This document shows positions 36,770 to 46,631 of a DNA stretch of 64,000 nucleotides, piece after piece. How positions within the stretch are numbered: the first letter of the stretch is position 1; the number at the start of each line of letters is the position of its first letter. The DNA lies in the NCBI RefSeq assembly GCF_024323335.1, contig NC_066584.1, positions 429,326,319 to 429,390,318 of the forward strand, in the 5' to 3' direction. Source of the DNA: Lathyrus oleraceus (taxonomy: Eukaryota; Streptophyta; Magnoliopsida; Fabales; Fabaceae). Under the pieces are notes generated by a model. That model worked only from the letters and a program-made list of their open reading frames with translations. It made no database searches and had not been told where the DNA came from. Position numbers and translations under genes: made by a program.

Positions 36770-37295
36770 TGTTTGCCCATGGAGGATACAATTGTAAGTC
36801 CATGTAGATTGGCTTTTGTTCCCATGATATGGAAGGGATAGAGTGTAAGACCTCATTGGTCACTCATATCCTCTTTGCCCTTTTGCTTGATGCACCTTGT
36901 TTGTTGTATGTGAGGACGCAATTGTAAGTCCCTGTGATGTGGCATTTGTGTTCCTAGGATCATACTGTGGAGGTTAGAGTAAGCCCAGATAGATTGGCAT
37001 TTGACATCCATTGTTTTGCTTTTGTTTTGTTTATGTGAGGATGCAATTGTAAGTCCCAGTGATGTGGCATTTGTATTCCTATGATCATATGTAGGAGATT
37101 GGTATAAGCCCATTTATTGGCATCCGGTATCCTCTTTTGTTTGTTTGCTTTAGGAGATTAGTGTAAGACCATTGAGTGGCATCTGATATCCATGTTTGTT
37201 TTAGGAGATTGGTATAAATCCATTTATTCGTAACCGATATCTGCTTTTGTCGTGAGATTGGTGTAATACCATCGAGTGGCATCCGGTATCACTTT
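36770..37295 (+). repeat. Degenerate tandem repeats in Ogre A 5' LTR
   Basis: Two interleaved unit types. One has GGATGCAATTGTAAGTCC...GATGTGGCATTTGT. The other is shorter, GGAGATTGGTATAAGCCCAT...TGGCATCCGGTATCC. They are distant relatives of the 69-bp repeats in LTR E1. The 3' LTR carries the same array at about 57140-57665. Confidence 0.85.
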
Positions 37296-38325
37296 GTTTG
37301 TTCATCCCTTATTGTTCATTGCGTATTCCTAAGGACACACTTGAATCATCCTCTATATGATTTCAAGAGGTGAACCCTTCTAAGAAGTTTTACATCCTTT
37401 CATCCATTCCATTCACCCCCTTGTGTCCTAAACCTTTTCACACATACTTTTAAAACTTGAAATAAATGTTGTGCAAACATCCTCACCTCTTTCTAAATTA
37501 GAAACTTGGACCTTAAGTCCATGATTTTCCAAACTTCATTTTTGTAAATACTTCTTTTTGAATTGACTCTAATCATACCTTGACCATACTTTGTAAATAA
37601 TCCAAATCAATTAACTTCACCCCTTCAATTTCTTTGTGGCTTTGTCCATGTTTGTTAAGTTTTCATACATTAGCCATAGGTTTGATTTATCCTAGTTGGT
37701 TGATGTTAATCTCACCTATTTGTCCTTAGTTGATTGAATTGTAAGTCTTCCTTGCTTATTATAGGGTTAACCCCTCTCTAGCAAGTTTAAGCTTTTCTCA
37801 CATGGTGGACTTGTTGTTTCATAAGGTTGAGTTTTCTCCCGTGGGTAACGTAAGACCTTAGGGCTTGTGTTTAAAATTGAATTCACTAATTTTTTGGAAA
37901 TCTTTTAGCCGAACTACGGCGTTTTGATCCTTTACCTTTCATGGAAAGGTACGTAGGCAACGGTTCATCCGTTCAAACACAAAAATAATTAACTTGTACA
38001 TTCTTTTCTCATCATCCCAATCATGTTTGCAGAATACTTATGTCATGACAAATAATAATTTTCAAACAACAAGTGTGAAAAGGACTCCCTAGGAGTACCT
38101 AGGACGCATTGGGTGCCTAACACCTTCCCTTTGCGTAATTTACCCCTTACCCCGATCTCTGATCTTTTCATTAGTTTTCTACGTGTAAAACTTCTTAGGC
38201 TTTTGTTCGCTTTTTAGCCAGTCCTTAGGATAAATAAAAGTGCGGTGGCGACTCTATGTTTTGTATACTTTGCTTATGATTTAATCAATAGATCATATAG
38301 TAACGAATACACCGCTACAGAAAAA

Positions 38326-38343
38326 TGGCGACTCTGCTGGGGA
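38326..38343 (+). promoter_or_regulatory. Primer binding site of Ogre A
   Basis: TGGCGACTCTGCTGGGGA, 6 bp after the LTR end. It matches the tRNA-Arg-type primer site known for Ogre elements. Intact. Confidence 0.93.
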
Positions 38344-39347
38344 TAAATTATCAACATCCTTGGTGGTATTGCCAACTTTTCACCTTTGTTGTGTGATATA
38401 TTATTATTCGTTATTTGACATATTTTTGTACAATTTGGGATAACTGTATTGATTGTAATGTTTGAATTGCTTGATATACAAATGTTGTTTGCTTTGGTGA
38501 TCTCTGTGAGATGAGTTCTATACCCGAACTCGAGTGCACTCTAGGATAGGAGAATGGCATAGTCTTGTCGATTGGTGTGGAGTATTCCTTAGCCAGTTGA
38601 CTTGCGAGTCCATTCACTTGGTGGAGGTCATGTTGGATTAATAATGTCACACAAGTTATTTGTGGTTAGGCATTATTATTTCAATCATGTGCCTTAGAAG
38701 CCAAGGACCTTAATTTACCAAACCCATCTTGGCCTATTTTTAGGACGTAGTGCGGAGGTCGTTCAGATGTAAGTTCTGATGCGATTGTTACGCGATACTA
38801 CACTCATAAGAGTTTCTCTTGAGAATATTTTTGGAATACGAGTATTCGTTCCTCCGATAATATCCGAAAGATGGGACGATGATTATGGGAACCTCTGATA
38901 GAACATGTCTGGCAGGTTTAAACACTAGTACATTCCCTTTGGGTGGTTCTTAACCAAGACTCCATGCTCGTGACTCTCAGCAAACCCGTGATTCATGGTC
39001 GAGTCGTTCCGACACCGTTAATATCAATGGAACCTGGGTGTTGATCAGGTGTAAAACCTAAATCCACCAAGAAGGATGGTTGATATTAGGGATGTCAGAG
39101 CCGGTTCATGTACCGTTAATATCAATGGAACTTGGGTGTCGATAGGGTGAAAACCTAAATCCACCAAAATGGATGATTGATATTAGGGATGCAATGAGCT
39201 TTCCCATGACCTTTGTCTGGTGTGCTTTGCTTGATCCTTGAGTGTGTTTGTTGCATTCATACATTCATGCATTCATCCGCATTCATGTCATCAAAAAGAG
39301 AAAATTTTCAAGGAACTTAAAAGGGTTTATTTGCAAAATTTTCAGAC
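38344..39347 (+). other. Ogre A leader between PBS and ORF1
   Basis: One kilobase with no credible gene. It holds a tandem duplication at 39014-39192. It is collinear with the leader of element C. Confidence 0.8.
39014..39192 (+). repeat. 98-bp tandem duplication in Ogre A leader
   Basis: ACCGTTAATATCAATGGAAC recurs at 39014 and 39112. Each copy runs through CCTAAATCCACCAA to TTGATATTAGGGATG. Confidence 0.9.
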
Positions 39348-40796
39348 ATGGAAAGACCAAAAAGGCATACAAAGAAGTACAGTTTCCGACAACCTGATGT
39401 AAAAGAGTTAAGGAATCTAACATATTATGTACTAGATCCCTTGGGTTTCAAGGCTCGATATGGGAAGCTTCTACCTCTGCTGACTACTCAGGTTGATGAG
39501 GGCTTGATGAGTACTCTTGCTCAATTCTATGATCCGTTGTATCACTGCTTCTTATTTCCGGACTTCCAGTTGCTGCCTACTTTGGAAGAGTACTCTCACA
39601 TCATTGGGATTCCGATTCTGGACCAGGTGCCGTTCAGTGGCCTAGAGAGTATTCCATCTGCTCGAGAGATTGCCAGTCTGTTGCATATAGATGAAGATCT
39701 GATCAAAGCTAATCTGGCTACCAAAGGCGGAATTCAGGGTTTCTCTTCCGAGTTCCTTGTCGCTCAAGCTACCTTTTATGGAGAAGCCAGGAGTGAAGAT
39801 GCCTTTGAGGCCCTGTTTGTGCTACTCATCTATGGCTTAGTGCTATTCTCCAACTTCGACAAGTTCATGGACATGAATGCTATTAGGATCTTCTCAGTTC
39901 TTAATCCAGTTCCGACTTTGTTGGGTGATGCCTATGTCTCTCTTCACCTAAGGAATATGAAGGGTGGAGGAGTTATTGTCTGTTGTCTACCTTTGCTGTA
40001 CAAGTGGTTTATTTCGCACTTGCCGCAGACAGTTGCTTTTAAGGAGAACAAGGGATGTCTACGGTGGTCTCAGAGGCTTATGTCTCTAACTAATGACGAT
40101 ATCTCTTGGTATGATCGCGTGTATGATACCGTTCAGATCATTGACTATTGTGGTGAATTCCCGAATGTGCCTCTTCTTAGTACATGTGGTGGAATCAGCT
40201 ACAACCCTATACTTGCACGTCGTCAGCTTGGGTTCCCCCTAAAGGATAAACCTCATAACATTCTGTTAGAAGGTGTATTCTTTCAGGAGGGTAAAGATCC
40301 CCAAGGCCTGAAAGCCAGATTTGTCCGTGCTTGGCGCAGTATCCACAAGAAGAGTAGGAATGAGTTAGGCCCGAAGAACTGCATTGCTTTGGAGCCATAC
40401 ACTTCTTGGATCAGACGGAGAGCTGCCACCTACCTGATGCCATATGACTATCCGAGACCTACACCTTTGGATGTGGCTGGGCCTTCAACCCTCCTTATCC
40501 AACGTGTAGAGGAGTTGAGAGAAGAAGACCTTTCGCGTGCTTGGATCCGTGAAAGAGAGGAATTGCTGCAGCAGATTAAGGAGAAGGATGCTCTGATAGA
40601 GTTCCTCGAGCATCAGGTGATCGACGATCCGAACGACACTTGGACTTCTCTGCTTCCTCAATCTTCCAAGTTTTGGAAGAGGAAGTACGATCAGCTTGCT
40701 AAGGCAAAGGCAGATATGGAAGCAGCTTATGAGAGAGAGATCAAGAAGCTGTGTACTTCTCGTCTCCCAGCATCCCGAGCTTCTAGGGATCCATAG
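39348..40796 (+). CDS. Ogre ORF1 protein (extra ORF upstream of gag, function unknown)
   Basis: An intact 482-residue frame from ATG 39348; the start is supported by alignment with the decayed copy in element C (19151). The ORF upstream of gag is a defining feature of Ogre elements. Its role is not established. Residues ~1-370 form a mostly hydrophobic globular domain, with YHCFLFPDFQLLPTLEEY (~65-82), HIIGIPILDQVPFSG, DAFEALFVLLIYGL, LYKWFISHLP and GISYNPILARRQLG. The TLEEYSHIIGIP region recalls plant mobile domain proteins; I recall these proteins being filed as DUF7745, which needs a profile search. Residues ~385-475 are charged and coiled-coil-like (EELREEDLSRAW, KRKYDQLAKAKADMEAAYEREI), suggesting self-association or binding to gag. 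It ends 180 bp before the gag frame. It is the only A protein frame with no damage. Confidence 0.9.
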   Translation: MERPKRHTKKYSFRQPDVKELRNLTYYVLDPLGFKARYGKLLPLLTTQVDEGLMSTLAQFYDPLYHCFLFPDFQLLPTLEEYSHIIGIPILDQVPFSGLESIPSAREIASLLHIDEDLIKANLATKGGIQGFSSEFLVAQATFYGEARSEDAFEALFVLLIYGLVLFSNFDKFMDMNAIRIFSVLNPVPTLLGDAYVSLHLRNMKGGGVIVCCLPLLYKWFISHLPQTVAFKENKGCLRWSQRLMSLTNDDISWYDRVYDTVQIIDYCGEFPNVPLLSTCGGISYNPILARRQLGFPLKDKPHNILLEGVFFQEGKDPQGLKARFVRAWRSIHKKSRNELGPKNCIALEPYTSWIRRRAATYLMPYDYPRPTPLDVAGPSTLLIQRVEELREEDLSRAWIREREELLQQIKEKDALIEFLEHQVIDDPNDTWTSLLPQSSKFWKRKYDQLAKAKADMEAAYEREIKKLCTSRLPASRASRDP

Positions 40797-40976
40797 GATG
40801 TTATTTTCCTTTTCTCTTTGTAATAATCCAAAATGCTGTACTTCTTTGTCCAATATATTGAATGAGATATTTTCCATGTGAAATATAAAATGCTTTTAAT
40901 GATCAAAATATTGCAAATAATACTCTAAGGGTTCCTTGAAATAAAATAAAGCATCTGCACAAGCATTTCATACATC

Positions 40977-42476
40977 ATGTTGCATAAGCAGGTACCTTGT
41001 TTCTGGTCTTCTTGTCCTAACTCTGTGCTCTTCATTTATTTTGAAGACAAGCTGACTCACCGGTATTACACTCGAGCCAATTCTGCAAGAGTAATGGATC
41101 AGCTAGAGCAAGAAAACCGTGAATTGAAAGAAGAGGTCGCCAGACTTGGCGCTTTGATGGAGCAACTCCTTGCTGCTCAGAATCAACCTGCTCAACCGCC
41201 TGCAACTCCTGTCCAGAGGACTGTTGTCTCAGAGGTCGCTACTTCTGCTGTGCCTGCTGCCAGTGTTCCTTATATGCCCAACGCCATGCCAGCCGGGTTC
41301 CCTTGGGGGATGCCTCCAGGTTTCATGCCTGATCTGCCTGCTCCAACCTTTGCTCACCTGCCGGCATCTAGCCCGGTCATTACTGCTGCTCCTCCTGTTG
41401 TACATGCCATGCCAAGGGCAGACGACCCCATCTATCATTCCAAGCCATCTGAGGGCCCGGACGTTAACGAAAAGATGGAAGCTATGAATGACCAATTCCT
41501 TGAGCTGAGGAAGGAATTTAAGACCCTCAGAGGTAAAGATCTATTCGGCAAGTCTGCTGCCGAGCTCTGCCTTGTTCCAGGTGTGAAAATACCAACCAAA
41601 TTCAAAGTCCCTAACTTTGAAAGATACAAAGGGAACACCTGTCCGCTTGCTCACCTTGTTATGTACGCCAGGAAGATGTCTACACAGACCGACAATGATC
41701 AGCTATTGATCCACTACTTCCAAGACAGCTTGTCTGGTGCTGCGCTCCGTTGGTATATGAGTCTGGATAGTGCCAACATCAGATCCTTCAACGACCTTGG
41801 CGAGGCCTTCGTCAAGCAGTATAAATATAACGTCGATATGGCGCCTGACAGAGATCAACTCAGGTCTATGTCGCAGAAAGACAAGGAAACTTTCAAAGAG
41901 TACGCCCAGAGGTGGCGAGAGCTGGCTGCTCAGATTACTCCACCACTCGAGGAAAAATAAATGACTAAGATTTTCCTGAAAACTCTTAGCTCATTTTATT
42001 ATGAGCGAATGGTAGCTAGTGCTCCCTCTGACTTCACCGAAATGGTGAACATGGGGATGAGACTTGAAGAGGGTGTCCGTGAAGGACGTTTGGCGAAAGA
42101 TGAAGGCTCTTCTAGCAAGAGGTATGGCTCATTTGCTAAGAAGAAAGATGGGGAAGCACATGCTGTGCAGTCCCATAAATCAAGGAAACCTCCCGTTCAG
42201 AGGAAACCAGCACGCCGTGCCGGTCATCAGCATCAGGTGGCCCATATTGCGCCTGTCTTTAAAGACAATGCTCAACATCAGCAATATCAACCTCAGCAAC
42301 AGTATCAACAGCCTCAATATCAGCAACAGCAACGTCCACAGCAACAGGCCTACCAGCCTCGGGGAAGCACAACAAATCAAGCCAATTTGAGTTATGACCG
42401 GAAAAGATCAGCTTCGATCCTATCGCTATGTCATACGCAGAGCTTTATCCCTCCTTGTTGGAGAGAAAATTGGTAA
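40977..42476 (+). pseudogene. Ogre A gag, with an internal stop and a terminal frameshift
   Basis: Capsid protein of the element, which would package its RNA in virus-like particles. ATG 40977 opens the frame, and MDQLEQEN at 41094 is an alternative start. Homology with C upstream of 41094 (YYTRANSAR) favours the earlier or a spliced start. In order: an N-terminal coiled coil (LEQENRELKEEVARL), a long P/A/M-rich spacer, and the retrotransposon capsid core at ~41560-41950 (FERYKGNTCPLAHLVMYARKM, FVKQYKYNVDMAPDR, KEYAQRWRELAAQI). TAA at 41958-41960 breaks the frame, which continues in phase with MTKIFLKTLSSFYY. A basic stretch and Q/Y-rich tail (~42260-42350) follow. Near 42395-42410 a frameshift moves the remaining gag sequence into the next frame. 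Confidence 0.9.
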
Positions 42477-44404
42477 CTCCCAGGGACCCTCCTGCTATTC
42501 CTGCAAATCCACAATGGTGGTATAAACCAGATCAGCATTGTGTGTATCATTCCGGAGCTCTGGGCCATAATATAGAAAATTGTTATCCACTCAAAACTAA
42601 GGTTCAGGACCTTATGAGGTGTGGAATTTTGAACTTCGAAGATTCGGGCCCAAACGTCACCAAGAACCCATTGCCTTCGCATGGGAAATCTGTAAATATG
42701 GTCCAGGGATGCCATGGGAAATACAAAGTCAAATATGTGAGTCATATTCGACGATCGTTGGTGGAGCTACACCGTTTGTTGTGTCAGTATAGCTACATGG
42801 AGCATGACCATGACAAGTGCCGCATCTGCTCGGTGAATCGCTTGGGGTGCAATCAGGTACGAAGAGAGCTGCAAGAGCTGTTAGACGAAGGTACCATTGA
42901 GATTCTCCAGAATCGCAATGTTGATAAAGACGAACTTGAGATCAATGTTATATCTCCAGTGTTCAAATTGCCAGAGCCTGTTGTTATTCGCTACGATAGC
43001 AACAAGCCGAAGACTTCTCCTTCCCTTGTGATTAAACCTACCGGCCCAGTGCCGTATTCCTCTGATAAAGCTGTGCCGTTCAGGTACAACCCAGTTGCTG
43101 TGCAAGATGGGGTAGAAGTGCCTCTGCCTTCAACTGCTGTGACCAACATTGCCGATGTAAGCGGCCTGACCCGGAGTGGTCGAGTATTCTCTGCGCCTCC
43201 TAAGGCTGTTGCTTCTGAATCTGCCGAGCGTCCGGTTGGGACTGCTGTTAATATCCAGAATCCGGCACTTGATGTTGCCAGACCCTCCTCCGTGCAAAAA
43301 ACTCCTACTTCTTCAGCTGGCCCGAGTGGCGTTTCAAATGAAGAATCTGATGAGATGCTGAGGCTCATCAAGAAGAGCGAGTATAATGTTGTAGACCAGC
43401 TTCTACACACGCCATCCAAAATCTCCATACTATCCTTGCTGATGCATTCAGAACCCCATAGGGAGGCTCTGCAGAAAGTCTTGGATTTGGCGTACGTTGA
43501 TCACGACGTCACTATTGAACAATTTGACAGTATCGTTGTAAACATCACTGCTTGCAACACCTTGAGTTTCAGTGACGCGGATCTCCCTGAGGAGGGAAGA
43601 GACCACAACATGGCTTTACACATATCTCTGAACTGCAAATCTGATGCTATGTCCAACGTGTTGGTGGACACTGGATCATCTCTTAATGTGTTGCCTAAAT
43701 CCACACTCTCTCGATTGTCATATCAATGTCCTCCTATGAGGCAGAGTGGGGTTGTTGTGAAGGCATTTGATGGGTCGCGCAAGACCGTGATTGGGGAAGT
43801 TGATCTCCCTATCAAGATAGGCCCAAGTGATTTCCAGGTTACCTTCCAGGTAATGGACATCCACCCATCTTATAGCTGTCTCCTTGGCAGACCATGGATT
43901 CACGAGGCTGGCGCCGTGACATCCACCCTACACCAGAAGCTGAAGTTTGTTAAGAATAAGAAACTGGTCGTGGTAGGGGGAGAAAAGGCTCTCCTGGTTA
44001 GCCACCTGTCTTCTTTCTCATATATCGATGTAGAGGATGAAGTTAGAACTCCATTCCAAGCTTTATCCATTGATGAACCCATAGAGAAGAAGTCTCCATC
44101 ATTTGCTTCCTACCGTGATGCAAAGCTGGCCATTGAATGTGGTGCAGTTGCTGGTTTAGGGAAGGTGATCGAGCTGGAAGACAACAAATCCCTGGCTGGC
44201 ATTGGCTATTGTTCTGGGGCATATAATGAGCACGGTCTGTTCACGAGTGGAGGATTCATCCATGATGATCAGCCTGAAGAAGAGGAAGCTGCTGCTATCA
44301 TTGAAGAAGATGCAGAGGATATGAGCAATTTCGTTATTCCTGGTGGTGTCTGCCACAATTGGGTCGCTGTGGATGTTCCTACAGTTATCCGTAGATCAGA
44401 GTAA
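42428..44404 (+). CDS. Ogre A gag C-terminus plus aspartic protease
   Basis: A 658-residue frame. Its first ~80 residues (MSYAELYPSLLERKLV... CVYHSGALGHNIENCYPLK) are the knuckle-like end of gag, separated from the main gag frame by an indel near 42400. The ATG at 42428 is therefore probably not a natural start. A second C/H cluster (HDKCRICSVNRLGC) follows at ~residues 128-140. The protease has the active-site motif VLVDTGSSLNVLPKSTL with the aspartate at residue 414, then VVVKAFDGSRKTVIGEV and CLLGRPWIHEAGAV. It would cut the polyprotein within particles. The stop at 44402-44404 lies just inside the predicted intron that links protease to RT. Confidence 0.9.
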   Translation: MSYAELYPSLLERKLVTPRDPPAIPANPQWWYKPDQHCVYHSGALGHNIENCYPLKTKVQDLMRCGILNFEDSGPNVTKNPLPSHGKSVNMVQGCHGKYKVKYVSHIRRSLVELHRLLCQYSYMEHDHDKCRICSVNRLGCNQVRRELQELLDEGTIEILQNRNVDKDELEINVISPVFKLPEPVVIRYDSNKPKTSPSLVIKPTGPVPYSSDKAVPFRYNPVAVQDGVEVPLPSTAVTNIADVSGLTRSGRVFSAPPKAVASESAERPVGTAVNIQNPALDVARPSSVQKTPTSSAGPSGVSNEESDEMLRLIKKSEYNVVDQLLHTPSKISILSLLMHSEPHREALQKVLDLAYVDHDVTIEQFDSIVVNITACNTLSFSDADLPEEGRDHNMALHISLNCKSDAMSNVLVDTGSSLNVLPKSTLSRLSYQCPPMRQSGVVVKAFDGSRKTVIGEVDLPIKIGPSDFQVTFQVMDIHPSYSCLLGRPWIHEAGAVTSTLHQKLKFVKNKKLVVVGGEKALLVSHLSSFSYIDVEDEVRTPFQALSIDEPIEKKSPSFASYRDAKLAIECGAVAGLGKVIELEDNKSLAGIGYCSGAYNEHGLFTSGGFIHDDQPEEEEAAAIIEEDAEDMSNFVIPGGVCHNWVAVDVPTVIRRSE

Positions 44405-44671
44405 ATATGCTCACTTTATTTAAACCCTTCTCCCATGCCAAAAGGAGAAGTGATGACATTATTGGCTCATATATACAATGATGTTTTCATTCAATTAATG
44501 CATTGTTAAACATTTGTTTTTCCATTTGTTTTCACTTTTTGCTTTTTCATGAAATCAGTGATCACAAAAAACCCATAAAAAAAAACAAGAATAAAATCAA
44601 CCTTTTTCATCTGCATAATGGTTTGTTTGTTTAAATTCTAAAGTTTTTCATTAACCAAAATCATTATGCAG
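44401..44671 (+). other. Ogre intron between protease and reverse transcriptase
   Basis: Donor GTAAATATGC at 44401, right after ATCAGA. Acceptor TTATGCAG ends at 44671, preceded by a T-rich tract. The interval is 271 bp and AT-rich. Removing it deletes the protease stop codon (44402-44404) and joins the two frames in phase: the GA left before the donor plus G44672 rebuilds a codon, and the RT frame starts at the next base, 44673. Ogre elements are known to splice an intron at this place. The exact sites are my prediction. Confidence 0.8.
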
Positions 44672-44672
44672 G

Positions 44673-46631
44673 TTGATTCTAAAACCCATTGAACATAATG
44701 ATCCAATGCCATCTCCCAACTTTGAATTCCCTGTATTCGAGGCAGAGGAAGATGATGTTGAAGGAATTCCTGATGAGATTACCCGTCTCCTTGAGCACGA
44801 GAAGAAGATCATTCAGCCGCATCTCGAAGACTTGGAAGCAGTCAACTTGGGGTCTGAGGATTGTGTTCGCATGGTGAAGATTGGGGCACTCCTTGAGGAG
44901 TTTGTCAAGAAGGATTTGATCAGCTTGCTACGAGAATATTCAGATATCTTCGCTTGGTCATATGAAGACATGCCGGGTTTAGATACAGATATTGTGCAAC
45001 ATTTCCTGCCTTTGAAGCCTGAGTGCGTGCCAGTGAAGCAGAAGCTCAGAAGAACTCATCCAGAAATGGCAGTGAAGATCAAAGAGGAAGTTCATAAGCA
45101 AATTGATGCGGGGTTTCTGGTGACTTCTACATATCCTCAATGGGTGGCCAATATTGTGGCTGTTCCTAAGAAGGACGGAAAAGTCCGTATGTGCGTTGAT
45201 TATAGAGATTTGAATAAAGCTAGCCCAAAAGATGATTTTCCTCTACCACACATTGACATGTTGGTAGACAACACAGCTAAATTCAAAGTCTTTTCCTTTA
45301 TGGACGGATTTTCCGGATATAATCAAATTAAGATGGCACCAGAGGATATGGAGAAGACAACATTCATCACACCTTGGGGAACATTCTGTTATCGAGTGAT
45401 GCCCTTCGGTTTGAAGAACGCCGGAGCCACGTATCAACGAGCCATGACTACCTTGTTTCATGATATGATGCACAAGGAGATAGAGGTCTATGTTGATGAT
45501 ATGATTGCTAAGTCCCGAACGGAAGTTGAACATGTTGAGCATTTGTTGAAGCTTTTTCAGCGTTTGAGGAAGTTTAGACTCCGCCTGAATCCGAACAAAT
45601 GTACCTTTGGGGTCCGTTCCGGAAAGTTATTGGGTTTCATTGTCAGCGAGAGAGGTATTGAAGTTGATCCTGCAAAGGTCAAAGCAATACAAGAGATGCC
45701 TGCACCCAAAACCGAGAAGCAAGTCCGAGGTTTTCTTGGCCGCTTGAATTATATTTCCAGATTTATATCCCACATGACTGCCACATGTGCGCCGATATTC
45801 AAGCTCCTTCGGAAAGATCAGTCTCATGATTGGACCGAGGATTACCAGAAAGCTTTCGACAGTATCAAAGAATATCTGTCCGAACCTCCGATCTTGTCTC
45901 CGCCTGTGGAAGGAAGACCTCTGATCATGTACTTGACAGTTCTTGAGGACTCGATGGGTTGTGTACTCGGTCAACAAGATGAATCAGGGAAGAAGGAATT
46001 TGCTATATACTATCTCAGTAAGAAGTTTACTGATTGTGAGTCTCGGTACTCTATGCTTGAGAAGACGTGCTGTGCTTTGGCTTGGGCTGCTAAGCGTTTG
46101 CGCCAGTACATGATAAATCATACAACTTGGTTGATATCCAGAATGGATCCAATTAAGTATATCTTTGAGAAGCCTGCTTTAACTGGGAGGATTTCCCGTT
46201 GGCAGATGTTGTTGTCCGAGTATGATATCGAGTATCGAGCTCGGAAGGCTATTAAAGGTAGTGTCTTGGCTGACCATTTAGCGCACCAGCCGATTGAAGA
46301 TCATCAGTCTGTTCAGTTTGACTTCCCTGATGAGGAGATTCTGTATTTGAAGATGAAAGATTGTGATGAGCCTACGCTTGATGAAGGTCCAGAACCTGGT
46401 TCCAGATGGACGATGGTGTTTGATGGCGCTGTTAATCAGTATGGAAATGGAATTGGGGCAGTGATTGTTAATCCTCAAGGTTCTCATATTCCATTTACAG
46501 CAAGGCTGACTTTCAAATGCACGAATAATATGGCAGAGTACGAAGCCTATATTATGGGACTTGAAGAATACATTGATTTGAGAATCAAGCATCTTGATGT
46601 GTATGGTGATTCGGCCCTAGTTGTTAATTAG
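44673..46631 (+). pseudogene. Ogre A reverse transcriptase, RNase H and start of second RNase H
   Basis: The open frame has no ATG at its start; it begins at the spliced junction. RT copies element RNA into DNA. Motifs: PQWVANIVAVPKKDGKVRMC, VDYRDLNKASPKD (from residue 175), FSFMDGFSGYNQI, PWGTFCYRVMPFGLKNAGATY, and catalytic YVDD at residues 273-276. It continues with KCTFGVRSGKLLGFIVS and the connection to a Ty3-type RNase H (YYLSKKFTDCESRYSMLEKT). A second, archaeal-type RNase H follows (VFDGAVNQYGNGIGAV, NNMAEYEAYIMGL, VYGDSALVV), as known for the Tat lineage. TAG at 46629-46631 truncates this domain after its third acidic residue. The same frame continues directly into 46632-48134, so this is one point mutation away from open. 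Confidence 0.95.

Larger units (their letters stand above)
32763..38319 (+). repeat. Ogre A 5' LTR
   Basis: Runs from TGTAAGACCCTAATTTTGG to ...ACACCGCTACA, 5557 bp. It carries a TATA candidate (33898), splice-site-like signals (34290, 35890, 35974, 36098, 36165), a repeat array (36770-37295), and the conserved terminal blocks (37906, 38083, 38225). A 143-aa open frame at 33150-33581 lies in U3 and is not treated as a gene. Confidence 0.96.

Noticed and set aside
41170..42390. Alternative-frame ORFs inside gag (105 aa, 108 aa and others)
   Set aside because: Shadows of the gag frame; leucine/serine-rich translations with no homology.
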